This document shows, in pieces, positions 60,721 to 64,000 of a stretch of DNA of 64,000 nucleotides. Position 1 is the first letter of the stretch. Each line of letters opens with the position of its first letter. The stretch is from the NCBI RefSeq assembly GCF_900188405.1, contig NZ_FZOF01000022.1, forward strand, positions 62,001 to 126,000, written 5' to 3'. This DNA comes from Actinacidiphila glaucinigra. Its GTDB lineage: Bacteria > Actinomycetota > Actinomycetes > Streptomycetales > Streptomycetaceae. A program made the position numbers and the translations under genes. A model generated the notes under the pieces. It saw nothing but the letters and a program-made list of their open reading frames with translations. It ran no database searches and had not been told where the DNA came from.

Positions 60721-61935
60721 ATGCGCACCTACCAAGAGCTCTTCCGCACACGGGAGTTCACCCCGCTGTTCCTGGTCTCCACCGGCCAGGTCGCGGCGCA
60801 GACGGTGAGCGGGCTGGCCCTGAGCACCCTGGTCTACGACGCCACGGGCTCGCCGCTGCTCTCCGCCGTCGCCATGTTCGGCCCGTCCCTCGCGCAGGTG
60901 GCGGGGGCGACGACCCTGCTGTCGGCGGCCGACCGGCTGCCGCCGCGCGCCGCGCTCGCCGCGGTCGCCCTGATCTTCGCCCTCGGCACCGCCGTACTGG
61001 CCGTCCCCGGCCTGCCGATCTGGGCCGTCTTCGTCATCCTTCCGGCCGAGGGACTGGTGGCGTCCCTGGGCGGCGGGGTGCGCTACGGACTGCTCCACGA
61101 GATCCTCCCCAAGGGCGGCTTCCTGCTGGGCCGTTCCGTGCTGAACATGGCGACCGGCACCATGCAGATCTGCGGCTTCGCCGCCGGCGGTCTGCTGCTC
61201 GCCGCCCTGTCCCCGCGCGGGGTCCTGCTCGCCGGCGCGGCCCTCTACCTCGCGGCCGCGGCCGCCGCCCTGACCGGACTGCGCCCCAGACCGCCGCGCG
61301 CGGGCGGCCGCCCCTCGGCGGCCGAGACCTGGCGGACCAACGTGCTGCTGTGGTCCGCCAGGCCGCGCCGCTACGTGTACCTCGCGCTCTGGGTCCCCAA
61401 CGGCCTGATCGTCGGCTGCGAGTCGCTGTTCGTGCCCTACGCGCCCGAGAACGCCGGGCTGCTCCTGGCCGCCGCGGCCTGCGGCATGCTCGTCGGCGAC
61501 ACCATGGCCGGCCGGTTCGTGCCGCCATGGTGGCGGGAACGCGCGGGCGCCGCCCTGCGCCTGCTGCTCGCGGCCCCCTACCTGGTCTTCGCCCTGCACC
61601 CGGCGCTGCCCCTCGCGGCGGCCGTCGTCGCCCTGGCCTCCGTCGGCTACGCGGCGAGCCTGCTGCTGCAGGAGCGGCTGATGGCCCTCACCCCGGACGA
61701 ACTCAGCGGTCACGCCCTCGGGCTGCACTCCTCGGGCATGCTCGCCTGCCAGGGCCTGGGCGCCGCCCTGGCCGGCGCCGTCGCCCAGCACACCTCCCCG
61801 GCGACCGCGATGACGGTCATGGCCGCGCTCTCCGTCACCGTCACCTTGGTGCTGGCCCCCGGCCTGCGCCCCGGCCCCGGCGGTGCCGTCACGCCCGCGG
61901 CGCCCGGCCCCGCGACCCGTCGTCCAGTCCCGTGA
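60721..61935 (+). CDS. MFS transporter
   Basis: 404 aa with about eleven or twelve helices, beginning directly with FTPLFLVSTGQVAAQTVSGL. The first half ends in GLRPRPPRAGG; the second begins near YVYLALWVPNGLIVGCES. It resembles the putative drug/metabolite exporters that pair with DUF5937-ArsR regulators. The last 47 bp overlap the 3' end of the convergent AlkB gene. Confidence 0.9.
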   Translation: MRTYQELFRTREFTPLFLVSTGQVAAQTVSGLALSTLVYDATGSPLLSAVAMFGPSLAQVAGATTLLSAADRLPPRAALAAVALIFALGTAVLAVPGLPIWAVFVILPAEGLVASLGGGVRYGLLHEILPKGGFLLGRSVLNMATGTMQICGFAAGGLLLAALSPRGVLLAGAALYLAAAAAALTGLRPRPPRAGGRPSAAETWRTNVLLWSARPRRYVYLALWVPNGLIVGCESLFVPYAPENAGLLLAAAACGMLVGDTMAGRFVPPWWRERAGAALRLLLAAPYLVFALHPALPLAAAVVALASVGYAASLLLQERLMALTPDELSGHALGLHSSGMLACQGLGAALAGAVAQHTSPATAMTVMAALSVTVTLVLAPGLRPGPGGAVTPAAPGPATRRPVP

Positions 61936-62575
61936 CCCGCATCGTGATGTTCAGCCGGCCGGAGGCGAGACCGGTGGCCGGGTCGCCCGTGCCCGGGTGG
62001 ACCTTCGGCACGGCGTGGTAGGCGAAGCGGGACGGGCCGCCGAAGACGAACAGGTCGCCGGAGGCCAGTTCCAGGTCCGTGTACGGGCGGTTGCGGTTCT
62101 CGGTGTTGCCGAAACGGAAGACGCAGGTGTCGCCGATGGTCAGCGACACGACGGGGGCGTCGCTGCGCTCGTCCTTGTCCTGGTGCATGCCGAGCCTGGC
62201 GTCGCCGTCGTAGAAGTTGATCAGCGCGGTGTCCGGGGTGTAGCCGTCGCCCGCCGCGGGGTCCTCGTAGGCCGCGACCAGGGCGCGGCGGCCAAGCTCC
62301 ACCATCCAGTCCGGGAAGGGCGCGACCCGGGCGCCGTTCACGTCGTCCGCGGTACGGGTGTACCGGTACGGCTGCCAGTGCCAGCCGATGCAGACCGTAC
62401 GCACCGACATCACTCCGCCGCGAGGGAGGCGGGTGTGCCGGATCGGCACCGGGCCCATCGCCCAGGCGCGGCAGGCGACGACCAGCTCACGCTGCTCGTC
62501 CAGGGTGAGCCAGCCCGGCACGTGCACCGCGCCCGGTGCCACCCGCAGCCGGGGCCGGGGGATGAGCGCGCTCAC
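61889..62575 (-). CDS. alkB: AlkB-type 2-oxoglutarate/Fe(II) DNA dealkylase
   Basis: 228 aa from a GTG at 62575 that overlaps the upstream stop (GTGA). The iron triad is His131 and Asp133 (MHQDKDE) with His187 (AYHAVP). The 2-oxoglutarate arginines lie in RLNITMR (207-213), with conserved Asn209. Such enzymes oxidatively remove 1-meA and 3-meC lesions. It is the third gene of the repair-type operon and overlaps the MFS gene tail to tail. Confidence 0.9.
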   Translation of the reverse strand: MSALIPRPRLRVAPGAVHVPGWLTLDEQRELVVACRAWAMGPVPIRHTRLPRGGVMSVRTVCIGWHWQPYRYTRTADDVNGARVAPFPDWMVELGRRALVAAYEDPAAGDGYTPDTALINFYDGDARLGMHQDKDERSDAPVVSLTIGDTCVFRFGNTENRNRPYTDLELASGDLFVFGGPSRFAYHAVPKVHPGTGDPATGLASGRLNITMRVTGLDDGSRGRAPRA

Positions 62576-63408
62576 CGGGCACCGCCCTCGCCCGGGGCGG
62601 CCGCGGTCACCCAGCCCCGGTCCACGTGCCAGGTCCGGCCGTCCGGGGTCGCGCCGCGCAGGCCCTGGAGCGTCTCCGCCCCGGCGGCGGCCACCACGCG
62701 CGCGTCGCCGAGACGGGCGAAGCCGTACGTACGCGCCGGGTCCCATTGGGTGCTGCGCCGCAGCCTGCGGGCCAGCTGCGCCCACCCGGCCGGCGCCGCG
62801 GCCACCACCCAGGCGTCGGGCGCCGGCGCGGTCAGCCTTTGTGCGGCCCGCAGCCAGGAGGCGGCCCGTTCGGGCCAGTCCACGACGGCCGCGACGGTGC
62901 CACCCGATGCCTGCCACGCCGCGGCGAAGGCCTCGGCGGCGGCCCGGGAGGCGGCGTCCCGGCTGTGGCCGAGGGCGACGGCGCTCACCCTGGGGCGGGC
63001 GTCACCCAGCAGGCGCAGCAGCGCGGCGAGTTCGGTCCCGGTGTGCGGCGCCGGTCCCGGAACGCCGTCGAGCGCGGCCAGGTCCTCGGGCGGGACCAGC
63101 GGCGAGGCCGGTGCCGCTGCGGGTGCGTCGGGGTGGGTCATGGCGTTCCGCTCCGTCGGTGTCGCCTTCCATTGTCGGTACCGCTGCGGGAGGCAGCGGG
63201 CGCAGGGCCGGTACCCCGCGGCGACCGCCGTCGCCACGTCCGCGAAGAACACCCGCTCCCGCACGTATCCGCCGCGGGCGATGGCTCGCAGAGCGGCCGG
63301 GCAGTCGAGGCGGCCGTACAGCCGGCCGCGCCGGTGCCCGCCCAGCGCCCCGGGGACCGCGCTGCGGTACGGCAGCCCGTCCGGGCCGGTCAGCACGTAC
63401 CGCGTCAC
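62572..63408 (-). CDS. Ada metal-binding domain fused to an uncharacterised domain
   Basis: 278 aa from a GTG at 63408 overlapping the upstream stop (GTGA). The first about 85 residues are the Ada N-terminal zinc domain: GRLDCPAALRAIARGGYVRE, then AAGYRPCARCLPQRYRQW. The Cys that accepts methyl phosphotriester groups in Ada is plausibly the Cys of LDC. No methyltransferase or AraC-type HTH domain follows. Instead, after a Pro/Ala linker, there is an about 150-residue domain with SAVALGHSRDAASRAAAEAF, AWVVAAAPAGWAQLARRL and YGFARLGDARVVAAAG. I recognise no family for that part. Confidence 0.78.
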   Translation of the reverse strand: MTRYVLTGPDGLPYRSAVPGALGGHRRGRLYGRLDCPAALRAIARGGYVRERVFFADVATAVAAGYRPCARCLPQRYRQWKATPTERNAMTHPDAPAAAPASPLVPPEDLAALDGVPGPAPHTGTELAALLRLLGDARPRVSAVALGHSRDAASRAAAEAFAAAWQASGGTVAAVVDWPERAASWLRAAQRLTAPAPDAWVVAAAPAGWAQLARRLRRSTQWDPARTYGFARLGDARVVAAAGAETLQGLRGATPDGRTWHVDRGWVTAAAPGEGGAR

Positions 63409-64000
63409 GCCGCGTCGTGGAAGACCAGACCCAGGGTGTGGCGGCGGCCGTCGCGCACGGTGCTCACCCCGTGCCGCATCGGGCCTGCCGACCAGCCGCG
63501 GGCCGAGCGCACCGGCCGGTCGCGGGTGGTGAAGACCAGCGCGTGGCCCTGGGGCAGGGTGGTGGACGAGCCCCGGGTCTGCGCCCGCGGCCGCTGCTCC
63601 GTCATCAGGAACTCGCCGCCGCTGTAGTCGTCGCCGGGGACGTCGAGCCCGATCACCACCTGGAGCGGGAAGACGAGGTCCCCGTACAGGTCGCGGTGGA
63701 GCGCGTTCCAGTCGCCCGCGCCGTAGCGCAGCAGGATCGGCGTCGGGCGGGTCTGGCCGCCGTCGTGGCACATCGCCAGCCACTCGTCGAGGCTGTCGGG
63801 CCAGGGCGCGGGCTGCCGCAGCCGGGCCGCCCAGTCGCGGGCGATCGGCAGCAGCCGCGGGTAGAACGCCGCCCGCAGGGCCCGAACGGGCTCGGGGACG
63901 GGGTAGGCGAAGTAGCGGTACTGCCCCGAGCCGAAGCGGTGCCGTGCCATGTCGACGGTCGAGCGGAACCGCCCGGGCTCGTCGTAGAACGCGGCGACCG
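63405..64000 (-). CDS. 2OG-Fe(II) oxygenase (partial, N-terminus off the right edge)
   Basis: The open frame continues past 64000, reading AAFYDEPGRFRSTVDMARHR across the edge, so the Met at 63950 is not the true start. The iron ligands are His and Asp in WNALHRDLYGDLVFPLQVVIG, with distal His in GPMRHGVSTV and the 2-oxoglutarate Arg in GRRHTLGLVFHDA. It is the first visible gene of the operon, each stop overlapping the next start by 4 bp. It is related to the AlkB/prolyl-hydroxylase fold; the substrate is unknown. Confidence 0.85.
   Translation of the reverse strand, partial: VAAFYDEPGRFRSTVDMARHRFGSGQYRYFAYPVPEPVRALRAAFYPRLLPIARDWAARLRQPAPWPDSLDEWLAMCHDGGQTRPTPILLRYGAGDWNALHRDLYGDLVFPLQVVIGLDVPGDDYSGGEFLMTEQRPRAQTRGSSTTLPQGHALVFTTRDRPVRSARGWSAGPMRHGVSTVRDGRRHTLGLVFHDAA

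Noticed and set aside
1-64000. CRISPR arrays, insertion sequences, integrases or prophage genes
   Set aside because: No regularly spaced repeats and no transposase, integrase or phage structural proteins were found on either strand.

Overview
The window is very GC-rich with overwhelmingly G/C third codon positions, GTG starts, many 4-bp ATGA/GTGA overlaps and perfect GC hairpin terminators. Together with a mycothiol-type DinB protein, XRE(DUF5753)/DUF397/ATPase modules, SpoIIE-type phosphatases, Methyltransf_19 and VanZ proteins, this points to a Streptomyces or very close actinomycete chromosome. No transposase, integrase, plasmid gene or CRISPR array was seen. Most of the window looks like chromosome-arm accessory DNA: many small regulator/effector pairs, secreted enzymes and stress genes.

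Layout. (1) 1-7.5 kb, minus strand: the end of a nonribosomal peptide operon that runs off the left edge. It encodes a membrane-bound carrier/'NRPS terminal domain' protein like the C-terminal part of poly-lysine synthetase, a half-C/A/T/TE synthetase, a SyrP-like Fe/2-oxoglutarate hydroxylase and the start of an SbnB-like diaminopropionate enzyme. The genes overlap or nearly touch and follow a ~320-nt leader. This is the best candidate in the window for an undescribed pathway. (2) 7.5-15.6 kb: membrane Ser/Thr kinase with a coupled partner, membrane-tethered LPMO, HAD phosphatase, questin-oxidase-like protein, SnoaL/PadR pair, MerR regulator with a small membrane protein. (3) 15.6-28.5 kb: LysR/DJ-1 pair, small HD ppGpp-hydrolase-like protein, FUSC transporter, PAS-PP2C, peptidoglycan-binding protein, aldo/keto reductase, sugar MFS, DHFR-like reductase, mycothiol-transferase-like DinB, methyltransferase, membrane-anchored streptogrisin-type protease. 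(4) 28.7-39.1 kb: small cytosolic genes, a baeRF-family protein, zinc ribbons, a VanZ protein with a basic tail, a second PP2C, then a scatter of immunity-type genes (CdiI-like, SMI1/KNR4) without visible toxins. (5) 39.2-45.2 kb: tRNA-Trp(CCA) flanked by two frameshifted genes, then DUF1905, Methyltransf_19 and the XRE/DUF397/HATPase module. (6) 45.5-53.7 kb: D-2-hydroxyacid dehydrogenase, LysR, CGNR regulator, PanE-like reductase, an ACP-like protein lacking the usual serine, methyltransferase, soluble transhydrogenase, and a GH5-like hydrolase divergent from a LacI regulator. (7) 54.9-64 kb: HxlR/DHA2-MFS/hotdog operon, DDAH with an AsnC regulator, ArsR/MFS pair, and an alkylation-repair-type operon (2OG oxygenase, Ada-domain fusion, AlkB) running off the right edge.

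How the genes work together. The commonest theme is a local regulator beside one effector, several with palindromic sites between them (PadR, MerR, LysR, LacI, HxlR, AsnC, ArsR). Each of these operator assignments is read by eye from dyad symmetry and position and is untested.
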